Source: Methanobacteriota archaeon
Lineage (GTDB): Archaea > Methanobacteriota > Methanobacteria > Methanobacteriales > Methanobacteriaceae
Direction of reading: 5' to 3'
Assembly (NCBI GenBank): GCA_029556335.1
Contig: JAKQFA010000035.1
Coordinates: 1-64,000 of the forward strand
DNA length: 64,000 bases
Under the pieces are notes generated by a model, which had not been told where the DNA came from, made no database searches, and saw only the letters and a list, made by a program, of their open reading frames with translations. The position numbers and the translations under genes were made by a program. Shown here piece after piece: positions 17,933 through 27,533 of this stretch (its first letter is position 1; each line of letters begins with the position of its first letter).

Positions 17933-19054
17933 TCACCCTAAAAATTTTCCCATCTCCTCCGGACTAAAACGGAGAATTACCAGCCGCGAATTCCCTTTAA
18001 CCCCTTTACCCGTGAACCGAGTGTCAATTATCCTTAAAAGTTCTAACTTTTTCAGGGCACGGTCAAAAGAGGCATAGCTAATCTTTTTCTCCTTTTTCAG
18101 GGACTGGTACAGAGAACCAGCCGTGTTCTCATCATCAGGAGTATTTGCGATCAACCTTAGAAGTGCTGATTCTAGGGGTGAAAGGGCTTCCAGTGTACCT
18201 TCCAAGCTACTGGGACTAATATTTTTTACTGCTTCCTCCACATGCTTTATCTGAATGGCTTTAGAGGATTCTGCCTCAGCCAAGTCTCCACTGCTAGACA
18301 ATATATCTATTCCCAGACGCATATCACCGGTGGAGTATGTTAATTCTGATATTCTTTCTAAAACTTTCCCGGACACAACATCCGGGTAGAATCCCACCTT
18401 CACCCTCTCCCCCAATATGTCCTCCATCTGTTCTTTGGTGTAGGGATGGAATATCACCTCTTTAGGGATGAAAATAGAGGACACGTTCTTATCCAGCATG
18501 AACCGGAACTCTATATCGGATATAATGGCAAAGAGTCCCGTCCTGGCCCCCTTAAATACTTCATGGGCCCTTAGTATATCATAAAACACTTGGTTAGCAT
18601 TTTTACTGTAGAAAAGGTGGTTAACATCATCCAGGGCCACTATAAGGGCTTTTTCTTCCTGGACTAGCTTCTTCATTATTTCCCCGTAGATGCGGGAGAA
18701 TGGGATTCCGGTTTCAGGTGGCCGGTGGCCCATGATATGCTCGTAGATATCAGAAAAGATGTTAAAACGGGTGGTACTGATCTGGCAGTTCACATAGACA
18801 CAGTACAGCTTATCCGAGGTTTCCTCCACCATCTGAAATACCTTCCGGAGGGCGGTGGTTTTGCCTGTGGCCGGTGCCCCCAGAATCACGGCATTTTTAG
18901 GTTTACCCCCACGTAGAGCAGGTCGGAGGCACATGGCCAGGGCTTCCATTTGCAGATCCCTATGTAAAAGGCGGTCTGGAATGTAATCGGGATTGAATGC
19001 CTCCACATTTCTAAAAAGAGTTTCTTCTCCCATTAGTATGTCTTTAATTGTCAT
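17933..19054 (-). CDS. cdc6: Orc1/Cdc6-family replication initiator, divergent type
   Basis: A 373-residue AAA+ protein of the archaeal Orc1/Cdc6 family, which binds origins and loads MCM. The Walker A motif is LGAPATGKTT (about 59-68). Walker B reads IVALDDVNHLF, so the usual Asp-Glu pair is Asp-Asp here. Sensor and winged-helix regions follow (the C-terminal part includes SYASFDRALKKLELLRIID). I see no cluster of origin boxes in the 240 AT-rich bases upstream, so this may be the secondary Cdc6 paralogue rather than the one encoded beside the origin. Confidence 0.9.
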   Translation of the reverse strand: MTIKDILMGEETLFRNVEAFNPDYIPDRLLHRDLQMEALAMCLRPALRGGKPKNAVILGAPATGKTTALRKVFQMVEETSDKLYCVYVNCQISTTRFNIFSDIYEHIMGHRPPETGIPFSRIYGEIMKKLVQEEKALIVALDDVNHLFYSKNANQVFYDILRAHEVFKGARTGLFAIISDIEFRFMLDKNVSSIFIPKEVIFHPYTKEQMEDILGERVKVGFYPDVVSGKVLERISELTYSTGDMRLGIDILSSSGDLAEAESSKAIQIKHVEEAVKNISPSSLEGTLEALSPLESALLRLIANTPDDENTAGSLYQSLKKEKKISYASFDRALKKLELLRIIDTRFTGKGVKGNSRLVILRFSPEEMGKFLG

Positions 19055-19220
19055 TTTAAAGATACCCGTTTTTTTAACTCATATAAGAATTTATAACATT
19101 ATTATGGTCTAGCCCCTAATATAACCCTACATTCCACATGGTATCCTGAACCCTGCTTTATGGTTATCATCCATGAAATGGGGGTTAATTGGGCTAGATT
19201 TGGGTATAAACTTGGAAAAA

Positions 19221-19232
19221 ATACTTTTATAC
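19221..19232 (+). promoter_or_regulatory. Candidate TATA element for the membrane protein pair
   Basis: ATACTTTTATAC follows an A-rich stretch suitable as a BRE and lies about 70 bases upstream of the 19295 start, which would give a leader of about 40 bases ending in the GGAGGA ribosome binding site. Judged from sequence only. Confidence 0.35.
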
Positions 19233-19294
19233 TGGTCTTCTTCATATTTCTTGTCACTTAATATTTTTTAATTTATTAAAAAGGAGGAAGAGTA

Positions 19295-19627
19295 ATGGTT
19301 TATGACTTTCTATTACCCTCCCTATCAGTGTTAGTGGGTTATTTATTCACTTACACCCTCTACAAGAAGAAATTATTAAAAAAAACATTGCATGTGAATC
19401 TCTGGAATTTCATAATAGGCATTGTCTTCCTGGTTTCAGGTGGGGGAGGATTTCTACTCCTGATCCTGATGGAACTGGGAATCATTCTCCCCCTCAGCCC
19501 CCAGCTACTTTACTGGCATGTGGAGCTGGGAATCAGTCTGGTGCTAGTTACCCTGTTCCATTTCCACTGCTACTGGAGATCCGCACGTAAGATGATATTT
19601 TTAAAAAATCGGAGGCAAGAACATTAA
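19295..19627 (+). CDS. His-rich three-helix membrane protein (cytochrome b561/DUF4405-like)
   Basis: A 110-residue protein with three predicted membrane helices. His residues sit at helix edges: one in LHVNLW, one in YWHVELG and two in FHFHCYW. This pattern recalls b561-like or DUF4405-like haem-binding four-helix proteins, but haem binding is only an inference. It is paralogous to the C-terminal half of the next gene: YLFTYTLYKKKLL versus YMFTYLLFQKGIL, and WHVE versus WHAE, with matching final His pairs. GGAGGA lies seven bases before the ATG. Its stop codon overlaps a possible ATT start of the next gene, which suggests coupled translation. Confidence 0.75.
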   Translation: MVYDFLLPSLSVLVGYLFTYTLYKKKLLKKTLHVNLWNFIIGIVFLVSGGGGFLLLILMELGIILPLSPQLLYWHVELGISLVLVTLFHFHCYWRSARKMIFLKNRRQEH

Positions 19628-19652
19628 AGAAAAACTTAAAGATGTTCTGGCT

Positions 19653-20333
19653 ATGCCCCGGAAGAAAAAGGTTATCGGGTCGCTGGCCTCTATCCCCCTG
19701 GTTGCTGCGGCCACTATGTCGGGTTCCTGCGCTGGGGGTTGCCCCTACGGAATGGTTAACGACCCCTACCCTGGCCAGTGCCGACTCTACACCGACTCCA
19801 GTGGTGATGGCATATGTGACCTTTCCCAGGTGTTAACTTCCAGCGACACCGCATCCAGCGCTTCCAACACCGATTCTACTACCTCAGATAATGTTAACTA
19901 TGACCAAGCAAATCCGGGGAACTCTCCTGAGACTGATAATGCCAGTGCCACCCTAGAAACCGGTATTTACGGGTCAGATGGTGCTTCCCTGGGGGTGGAT
20001 GATTACAATTACCATGTGCTGCCCCTGAGTTTCCTGTTGATTGCCAGTTACATGTTCACCTACCTCCTCTTCCAGAAGGGTATCCTAAAGCCCGGAATCC
20101 ATAAAAGGATCTGGAACCTGCTGGTGACGGTAGGTTATGCCGGAGTAGGAGTGACGGGGGTCCTGCTGACCCTGATGGTTAATATGGGAATAAAGGCTTA
20201 CAGTCAGGGCATTACTTTCTGGCACGCGGAGACTGCAATTTTAATGGTAATCGGTACCTTGATACATCTCCATATCTACCGAAAGCCATTCAAAAGGATG
20301 TTTAAGGTTCTTTTCAGGTGGGAATCCCATTGA
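19653..20333 (+). CDS. Membrane protein with Cys-rich head and His-rich b561-like domain
   Basis: A protein of 226 residues as drawn. A hydrophobic stretch (about 8-22) precedes a Cys-rich motif with Cys at about 26, 30, 43 and 55 (SCAGGCPYG, NDPYPGQC, GDGICD), like putative metal or Fe-S heads of bacterial membrane redox proteins. A Ser/Thr/Asp/Asn-rich linker (about 60-110) leads to a three-helix domain paralogous to the preceding protein, with IHKRIW, WHAE and HLHIYR. The ATG at 19653 has no ribosome binding site. An ATT at 19623 has GGAGG seven bases upstream, overlaps the previous stop and would add ten residues (IKEKLKDVLA), so the true start may be ATT. The likely product is a membrane redox or metal protein. 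Confidence 0.75.
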   Translation: MPRKKKVIGSLASIPLVAAATMSGSCAGGCPYGMVNDPYPGQCRLYTDSSGDGICDLSQVLTSSDTASSASNTDSTTSDNVNYDQANPGNSPETDNASATLETGIYGSDGASLGVDDYNYHVLPLSFLLIASYMFTYLLFQKGILKPGIHKRIWNLLVTVGYAGVGVTGVLLTLMVNMGIKAYSQGITFWHAETAILMVIGTLIHLHIYRKPFKRMFKVLFRWESH

Positions 20334-20581
20334 ACTAAGCCATCTAGAATTCCTTGTTCAAAGAAGAAGCAGCTGAATTTTACCAACAATCAAAATGAGA
20401 GTACTTGATCATATAAGTTTAGGATTAATTGAAAAGGGGCGTGGTGGCACTGGTATACTGTCCTTAGTAATATTTTTTCAGAAATAGTGGAATTAGTCTA
20501 TACCATAAATTTATTTATCTAAAACACATATTACCAGAAGATTAGGCTGAAGGTAGCTTGAAATTTAGTTTTGTGATATTC

Positions 20582-20857
20582 ATGAAAAAGTTACTCTGGT
20601 GGATCATAGCCGGTACCAAAGGCGGTATCAATCGGGCCAGAATTATAGAATCCCTCCACCAGAGACCCTATAATGCACATCAGCTGGCAGAAAAACTGGG
20701 TTTGGACTACAAGACTGTGCGTCATCATATTAAGGTCTTGGAACAGAACCGGGTAATTTCATCTTCTGGTGAAAAGTATGGAATGATGTACTTTCTATCC
20801 CCGCAGATGGAGGAAAGTTACGAGATTTTTGAAGAGATAAGGGGCCAAATGAATTAG
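20582..20857 (+). CDS. Winged-helix (ArsR-like) transcription regulator
   Basis: About 91 residues from the ATG at 20582; GTGAT lies five bases upstream. An earlier TTG at 20558 would add eight residues. A hydrophobic start (MKKLLWWIIAGTKGG) precedes a winged-helix domain: ARIIESLHQRPYNAHQLAEKL as helices 1-2 and LDYKTVRHHIKVLEQNRVI as the recognition helix and wing entry. This is a small regulator type common in methanogens. The next gene, a membrane protein, follows after 17 bases, so the two probably form a sensor/regulator pair. Confidence 0.85.
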   Translation: MKKLLWWIIAGTKGGINRARIIESLHQRPYNAHQLAEKLGLDYKTVRHHIKVLEQNRVISSSGEKYGMMYFLSPQMEESYEIFEEIRGQMN

Positions 20858-20874
20858 TAATTAGGTGATGGGGA

Positions 20875-21237
20875 ATGGACAAAGTAGAAGTTATTGGAAA
20901 TGGGACTGGACATGGTCCAAGAGGAGAATTAAACAATGTTTTATCATTTAATGATCCGGGTATGGCCACCCTGGCGGCTTTTGTGGGATTGATAAACATC
21001 TCTCTGCTCCTGGTGATGTTCGGGATCTACCTATCCAGTTACCGCCGACTCAAATCCAGATTCACTCTAGGCCTGCTATTCTTCACCTTACTCTTACTCC
21101 TTCAAAACGCGCTTTTCATGCTCTTTTTGATAATAGGGGAAGGTTTCCGTGGGCCTGGAATGGGGTACCCTGTTCTTAGTCTTAACATCATCCAGTTAGG
21201 GGCCCTTATTATTTTGCTTAGAATTACTTGGGACTAG
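20875..21237 (+). CDS. Three-helix membrane protein paired with the winged-helix regulator
   Basis: A 120-residue protein. A soluble Gly-rich head of about 33 residues (VEVIGNGTGHGPRGE) is followed by three membrane helices (about 35-56, 65-87 and 96-115). GGTGATGGGG precedes the ATG. I recognise no named family, but small membrane proteins encoded just behind this kind of winged-helix regulator are frequent in methanogens and are usually assumed to sense something at the membrane and control the regulator. Its ligand is unknown. Confidence 0.65.
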   Translation: MDKVEVIGNGTGHGPRGELNNVLSFNDPGMATLAAFVGLINISLLLVMFGIYLSSYRRLKSRFTLGLLFFTLLLLLQNALFMLFLIIGEGFRGPGMGYPVLSLNIIQLGALIILLRITWD

Positions 21238-21259
21238 AAAAAAACCCGGTAAGTGGTAG

Positions 21260-22252
21260 CTATTCCACGTACTGCTTCACATTCTCCCGTACGATAGCCG
21301 AAGCCCCGTAGCCCTTAACTGCCTGTAACATTTCCGGGAACATGTTTTTAGGTATCAAGACATTTACCTGGGAGAAGCTGCTGCCCTGCACCACGGTGGG
21401 TTCATCAGAACAGAACCCCTGGGACAGTAAAAATTCCTTAACTACCCCTATTTTTTTATTGGAAACGTTGAACTTAACATCAAAGTACTTCCGGGCCTTG
21501 GTGGCACCATATAACTGTTCATATATCATCTGGGCCTTCTGTAGTTTGGGTCCGGTGCAGCTGGGACCAGCGTACAATCCAGCGCTGGATTCCATAATGG
21601 TGTCCAGGATCTTCAAACCCGCCTTGCGGAGGCTGCTGCCGGTCTGGGTGTTGTCCACAACCAGATCTGCCCCCTTAGCTATGTAAACCTCGGTGGCTCC
21701 GTCGGAGTTGATGATCTGCACCCGATCATTCTCACCATCCCTCAAGCCCCGCACCTGGACCAGGGGCGTTTTATTCCCATATAGTTCCTGGTAACCCTCA
21801 TTTTTCATGAAATACTGTTTGGTGAGGTTAGGATACTCGGTGAAACACAGTATGGGTCTTTTTCGTTCCTGGTTGGCATGGAAGAATTCGGTGAGGGACC
21901 CATAGGGTGCTTCATTGGGCACCGCCACTATGAGCCGGGTCTGTCCATAGTCCAGATCACCCAGTTTAGTGGTGAGATTTTCTTCAAGGTTGGCAGATTC
22001 TTCCCTTATCCAGTCCTCGCCCACGATGGCTAGGTCTAGGATTCCACGGTTAAGTTCCACCGGTGCACTCTGGGGTCGGGAAAGGAATCCTCTAATCTCG
22101 GGGTCATTCAGGATCTGTATCTCATTATCTTCCTTACCAGGTTCGTAGCCCTTGACCTCGTAGCCGGCATCCACGAATAATTGATAAGTGTTTCCTCGGT
22201 TAACGTTGTTCAGACTCCCCTTTGGGAGTCCCAGCACTATTTTCTTGGTCAT
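21260..22252 (-). CDS. hisG: ATP phosphoribosyltransferase, long form HisG
   Basis: First enzyme of histidine synthesis, joining ATP and PRPP. At 330 residues it is longer than the usual HisG(L) of about 290 but has the long-form layout: catalytic domains (LGLPKGSL at the start, LDLAIVGEDW, VQIINSDGATEVYIAKGADLVVDN with the PRPP-binding segment) and a C-terminal regulatory domain (about 250-330) that carries histidine feedback in the family. It therefore should not need HisZ. No other his genes are nearby, as is usual in methanogens with scattered histidine genes. It is convergent with the small membrane protein gene. Confidence 0.93.
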   Translation of the reverse strand: MTKKIVLGLPKGSLNNVNRGNTYQLFVDAGYEVKGYEPGKEDNEIQILNDPEIRGFLSRPQSAPVELNRGILDLAIVGEDWIREESANLEENLTTKLGDLDYGQTRLIVAVPNEAPYGSLTEFFHANQERKRPILCFTEYPNLTKQYFMKNEGYQELYGNKTPLVQVRGLRDGENDRVQIINSDGATEVYIAKGADLVVDNTQTGSSLRKAGLKILDTIMESSAGLYAGPSCTGPKLQKAQMIYEQLYGATKARKYFDVKFNVSNKKIGVVKEFLLSQGFCSDEPTVVQGSSFSQVNVLIPKNMFPEMLQAVKGYGASAIVRENVKQYVE

Positions 22253-22321
22253 GATCTTACACCTTCAAAATTATCTTTATATAATCATTCACAGTTAAAA
22301 AATACACCGCTTCGAAAGAAT

Positions 22322-23104
22322 TCAGGATAAACACTCCTTTATCCTGGAGGCAGGGATGTTCTCAACTCCTTTTATGGTTTCTCCACCTGAGATGTTCAGG
22401 ATAAGCACGTTTTCATGTTTGGCTGCCCATTCCACCAGTTTTTTTGCATAGTGAAGCTTAAGTTGCTTTATTTCATCTGCTTCAGCCACTTCAAAAGACA
22501 GTTCAGGTCGGGAGTAGCGGGTTGTGTGGGTTCCAAAGTCCATGCCTGCCAGGATTATGATCTTCACTCCCAGTTTTGCGGCTATAAAGACTGCCCGGTC
22601 CCCGTCGGTGAAACCCCCCCAGTTATAAACCATTCCCCTTGGCCAGGACTGGGTGGTGCCCAGGACTCTATCCATGTGAGGTACATGTTTTTTCAGTTTT
22701 TCTTGGTTATCTCCATGGGCATGGACCACCAGCACCGTCCCCTGCCTCTGGGCTTGGTAAAGGTTCTCCAGTTCCCCGTCCAGGTCAGTCACCACCACCT
22801 CCGGGACCATGCCCTCTTCCAGAAGGGCGGTGGTGGCTCCATCAGCGGCTATTATGGTGAATTCATCTAGTTTTATCTGGTGTAGTTTGTCTTGCTCCTG
22901 GAGTTGGTGTATGTTCCATTTGAGGGATGGTCCCGCTCCAAAAATAATGGCTTTTTCCTTCACTGGGATATCGTCGGGAGATAAGCCACCCTGAAGAGTT
23001 AATAGCTGATTTAGTAGTTGTGCAGATTTTTCGTCCTGTTTTTGGCTGTATCCAAAGCATTCTAGAATTTTTTGGTAGCAGGACATCCAATGGGAGAGGT
23101 TCAT
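22322..23104 (-). CDS. mptE: 6-hydroxymethyl-7,8-dihydropterin pyrophosphokinase MptE
   Basis: Transfers diphosphate from ATP to 6-hydroxymethyl-dihydropterin in tetrahydromethanopterin synthesis, replacing bacterial FolK. The 260 residues are of the archaeal MptE (DUF115-related) family: AIIFGAGPSLKWNI, IIAADGATTALLEEGMVPEVVVTDLDG, LVVHAHGDNQ, NWGGFTDGDRAVFIA and ILAGMDFG are characteristic. It lies 69 bases downstream of hisG's start on the same strand and is divergent from the aminotransferase gene, so those two share the 70-base promoter region. Confidence 0.92.
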   Translation of the reverse strand: MNLSHWMSCYQKILECFGYSQKQDEKSAQLLNQLLTLQGGLSPDDIPVKEKAIIFGAGPSLKWNIHQLQEQDKLHQIKLDEFTIIAADGATTALLEEGMVPEVVVTDLDGELENLYQAQRQGTVLVVHAHGDNQEKLKKHVPHMDRVLGTTQSWPRGMVYNWGGFTDGDRAVFIAAKLGVKIIILAGMDFGTHTTRYSRPELSFEVAEADEIKQLKLHYAKKLVEWAAKHENVLILNISGGETIKGVENIPASRIKECLS

Positions 23105-23176
23105 ATGAAGAGATTATATGTCCTAGGAATATAAATGAAATTACTGATGATAATCTAGAACTTGGAGGATTTCAAG

Positions 23177-24331
<1,155 letters not shown>

Positions 24332-24341
24332 GTCCTCATTA

Positions 24342-24348
24342 TTTTTTT
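24342..24348 (+). terminator. Oligo-T terminator after the aminotransferase gene
   Basis: A run of seven T about ten bases after the stop codon, within an AT-rich convergent gap. Archaeal transcription commonly ends at such runs. Confidence 0.5.
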
Positions 24349-24390
24349 ATTTTATCCAGGGAAGGGATATTCATCCAATTATTTACATCT

Positions 24391-24399
24391 AAAAAAAAA
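24391..24399 (-). terminator. Oligo-T terminator of the radical SAM/ThDP operon
   Basis: Nine A on the plus strand, hence nine T on the transcript strand, about 20 bases past the stop of the B12-radical SAM gene. Confidence 0.5.
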
Positions 24400-24420
24400 T
24401 ATTGAAGGTTAACTCTCCTT

Positions 24421-25773
24421 TTACACTTCCCTGATCATGGCGGCGATGGTTTTGATTATGATGGGTCCATCCATCCGTAGCTGCCTCAGAATGTAGGAGG
24501 GCCGCAGGTAGAACTGCCGGAAGGCCTTTTTTTGCATATTCTTAAGCTCCTCCCTGGAGCAGTCCACGGTTTCCAGCACCGGAGAGAGGAGGGTGTACTT
24601 GGACCAGTCCTTCACCTTGAGGAGGTTGTTCTCCACTGCCTCCCGGTAGAATTTGGTGCCGGGGTAGGGTGTGGCCAGTGAGAACAGGGCGTAGGATGGG
24701 TTCAGATCCCGTACGAATCGGATGGTCCGGTTGATACTGCCCTGAGTGTCGCCGGGCATGCCCAGAACCACAGAGGCTATAGTGCGGATGTTATGTTTTC
24801 GGGAGAGGGCGAAGGCCTGGCGTATCTTATCCACGGTGAGCTGCTTGTTCACCCGGTCCAGTTGCTGCTGATCCGCTGATTCCACCCCTAAAAACATGGT
24901 GATACAACCAGTGTCACTCATCTTCTGGAGCATCCTGCTGGATAGGGTGTCCGCCCGGGCAGTGCACCCCCAGTAAACGTCCAGTCCCCTCCTTTTGATT
25001 TCGTCACAGACCTGTTCCACCCGCTTGGGTTTCAGGGTGAAGGTATCATCCATGAAGGCGATCATCCCGGCATCATGTTCTTCGGTGAGGTGTTCCATCT
25101 CATCCACCACATTCTCTGCAGACCGCATTCGTAACCGTCGACCATGTAAAGCAGCCGAGGCACAGAAGGAGCACTGCATAGGGCATCCCCTTCCAGAGAT
25201 CATGGTGGCGGTGTGGAGTTTCATATTCAGTATTTTATAATGTTCCATGGGCAGGAGGTGCCTGGCCGGGAATGGTAGCTGGTCCAGGTCATTCACCACT
25301 GGACGGGGTCGGGTTACCTCATCCCCATAGGCTATACCCTGGACTTCTTTGAGGTCTCCACCACCTTCCAGGGTCTCCACCAAATCCAGCATGGTGTACT
25401 CCCCCTCACCAATTACCACTACATCCACGTAGCTCTTCTCCAGTATCTCAGCATGGTTGAAGGAGGGATGATAGCCACCCAGGACTATGGTGGCCTCGGG
25501 ACAGACTCTACGAGCTCGTTTAGCAGTTTCCAGTCCCTGGCTTATGGTGGGAGTTAGGGAGGTGATGGCTATGACTTGGGGGTGGGCCTGTTTTACACGG
25601 ACCTCTAGGGCTTCCCAATCCAGTTCCAGGGCAGCACCATCTATGATCTCCACATCAAAACCACCATCCTCCAGTACAGCCCCGATGTATGCTATTCCCA
25701 GTGGCGGAGCCACCAGGCCAATGAATTTATATTTGGAAGAAGTATAGGGAGGATTTATTAGTAGTACTTTCAT
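24421..25773 (-). CDS. B12-binding radical SAM protein
   Basis: A 450-residue enzyme. Residues 1-150 are a cobalamin-binding Rossmann domain (LLINPPYTS, GAVLEDGGFDVEIIDG, LGGYHPSF, VIGEGE). The radical SAM domain (about 190-400) has the cluster motif CPMQCSFC, preceded by ISGRG. The B12 domain lacks the DxHxxG His ligand, as is typical of this superfamily. Known members methylate unreactive carbons or form rings, including on archaeal lipids and on methyl-coenzyme M reductase; nothing here tells which. Its ATG overlaps the stop of the ThDP enzyme gene (ATGA), so the two are cotranscribed and probably act in one pathway. Confidence 0.9.
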   Translation of the reverse strand: MKVLLINPPYTSSKYKFIGLVAPPLGIAYIGAVLEDGGFDVEIIDGAALELDWEALEVRVKQAHPQVIAITSLTPTISQGLETAKRARRVCPEATIVLGGYHPSFNHAEILEKSYVDVVVIGEGEYTMLDLVETLEGGGDLKEVQGIAYGDEVTRPRPVVNDLDQLPFPARHLLPMEHYKILNMKLHTATMISGRGCPMQCSFCASAALHGRRLRMRSAENVVDEMEHLTEEHDAGMIAFMDDTFTLKPKRVEQVCDEIKRRGLDVYWGCTARADTLSSRMLQKMSDTGCITMFLGVESADQQQLDRVNKQLTVDKIRQAFALSRKHNIRTIASVVLGMPGDTQGSINRTIRFVRDLNPSYALFSLATPYPGTKFYREAVENNLLKVKDWSKYTLLSPVLETVDCSREELKNMQKKAFRQFYLRPSYILRQLRMDGPIIIKTIAAMIREV

Positions 25774-27368
25774 TTTTTCATCTCTGGTAAGGGAATATCC
25801 TCATCTGGGTCTACCATAACTTCTATAAGGTAAGGTTTCCTCAACCTTAAAACTTTCTGTACCATGTAGGGTAACTGGCCTGATTCTTTAATCCTCTGCC
25901 CCTCGATGCGATAACTGGCTGCCAGGGATACAAAATCCGGGTTTTCCAGGGCCACTTGGTAGGGACCATCGTAGTAGAGTTCCTGCCATTGTTTAATGAT
26001 CCCCAAGCCCTGGTTGTTGATGATTATTATGAGGATGGGTAGTTGCAGTTGACTGATGACTGCCAGTTCCTGGAGGGTCATCTGAAATCCACCATCACCC
26101 ACCAGTAGCACCACGCTCTTCTCTGGCCTAGCCAGGCTAACCCCCACTGCAGCGGGTAAACCGTAGCCCATGGGGCCGAAGCCACCGGAGAACACCAGAC
26201 CAGATGGCTCCCGGACTACAGAGAGAAGATTAACCCAGGTAGTGTGGCTCCCAGCATCGTTAACCACTACCGCCCCTCTTACAGCCCCTAAAATATCCTT
26301 TATAGCTCTTTGAGGTTTTAAGGGCAGGCCATCATACCCTGTGTCCACCAAATGGTAAGATCTGTATTTTTGAAGTTTATTTAACCATTCCCCTGTATCC
26401 GGGTACCTTAACTGGGAGATTTTCTCCAGAAATTCACCAGCATCGGCCTGTAGATTAATTTCACCCCGTAACACCTTTGGATCAGGATTAACATGGATCA
26501 GGACTGTTTTACCCAGCCCCATGAGTGTGCGTTCTGATAGGCGGCAGCCCAAGGCCAGCACCAAATCTGCCCAGGCACCAGCGTGGTTAGCAGCTTCGGT
26601 TCCTCGCAATCCGATCAACCCCAGTGATAGGGGATGATCCTCCGGCAGAACTCCCCGGGCAGGATAGGTGGTGGCCACTGGGATCATATTTTCCTCAGCA
26701 AATCTTCGCAGTTTCTCCACCGCCCCAGACCAGATCACCCCGGCCCCGGCGATGATGAAGGGTTTTTTCGATGATTGAAGGAGCTTTTTGACTTCATCCA
26801 CTTCATAACCGGGAGAAATATATTCTAAGTCACCCCCCGGGAGTGATGAATCCACTGTTTTTGAAAAAACATCCATGGGAATGTTCAAATGTATGGGGCC
26901 TGTTCTACCTGTCCTGAATAGCTGGAATGCTTCTTTTAACTTGGAAACTGCTTCCCCTGGTTTTTTCACATCGTAACTTTGCAGAGTAATGGGCTGGAGG
27001 ACCTGGACCTGGGGAACGTCCTGAAAGGTGTTCTGACCCTTTACCTGGGTGGACAGGTCACCGGTGATGACCAGGAGGGGTACGGAGTCCTTATAGGCAG
27101 TGGCCACCCCCATAACCAGGTTCAGTGCCCCGGGTCCAGCCGAAGCCAGACAAACCCCCACCCCTCCGGTGGCACGTGCATAGCCATCAGCGGCATGGGC
27201 TGCTCCCTGTTCATGGCGCATAAGAACATGTTTAATGCTGGAATGGTGCAGGGCCTGGTATAAGGGGAGGATCTGTTCTCCTGGATGGCCGAAGACCAGG
27301 TTCACACCTTCTTCTTCTAAGGTGCGGATCATCACTTGGGCACAAGTTGTGGTGGCTCCGTTATTCAT
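25770..27368 (-). CDS. Acetolactate synthase-like ThDP enzyme
   Basis: A 532-residue thiamine-diphosphate enzyme with the three-domain layout of acetolactate synthase large subunits. The catalytic Glu is in LMRHEQGAAHAADGYAR (about 52), the middle domain has AGAGVIWSGA, and the ThDP/Mg motif is LLVGDGGFQMTLQELA to INN (about 425-450), followed by KQWQELYYDG. No small regulatory subunit gene is adjacent, and the length is slightly short for IlvB (about 560-590), so it may be a catabolic or specialised decarboxylase or ligase rather than the branched-chain enzyme. It precedes, and overlaps by four bases, the B12-radical SAM gene. Confidence 0.88.
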   Translation of the reverse strand: MNNGATTTCAQVMIRTLEEEGVNLVFGHPGEQILPLYQALHHSSIKHVLMRHEQGAAHAADGYARATGGVGVCLASAGPGALNLVMGVATAYKDSVPLLVITGDLSTQVKGQNTFQDVPQVQVLQPITLQSYDVKKPGEAVSKLKEAFQLFRTGRTGPIHLNIPMDVFSKTVDSSLPGGDLEYISPGYEVDEVKKLLQSSKKPFIIAGAGVIWSGAVEKLRRFAEENMIPVATTYPARGVLPEDHPLSLGLIGLRGTEAANHAGAWADLVLALGCRLSERTLMGLGKTVLIHVNPDPKVLRGEINLQADAGEFLEKISQLRYPDTGEWLNKLQKYRSYHLVDTGYDGLPLKPQRAIKDILGAVRGAVVVNDAGSHTTWVNLLSVVREPSGLVFSGGFGPMGYGLPAAVGVSLARPEKSVVLLVGDGGFQMTLQELAVISQLQLPILIIIINNQGLGIIKQWQELYYDGPYQVALENPDFVSLAASYRIEGQRIKESGQLPYMVQKVLRLRKPYLIEVMVDPDEDIPLPEMKK

Positions 27369-27533
27369 GTGCTGTATTTATGTTGCTGGCTCTATTTTAA
27401 AATTCTCCAGGATAGGAGGGGGGGCTCTACTGGTCATCATATGTAACTGGTGGTTTTTTTTGAAAAAAATTATGAGGAAGATAGGCACATAGATAGTATA
27501 AGATAATGCAATCTAGGATTGAGATGGTGTAAG

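Noticed and set aside
19055..19294. Replication origin next to cdc6
   Set aside because: The region is AT-rich, but I found no repeated box elements; a partial AAACTTGGAAA match is not convincing.
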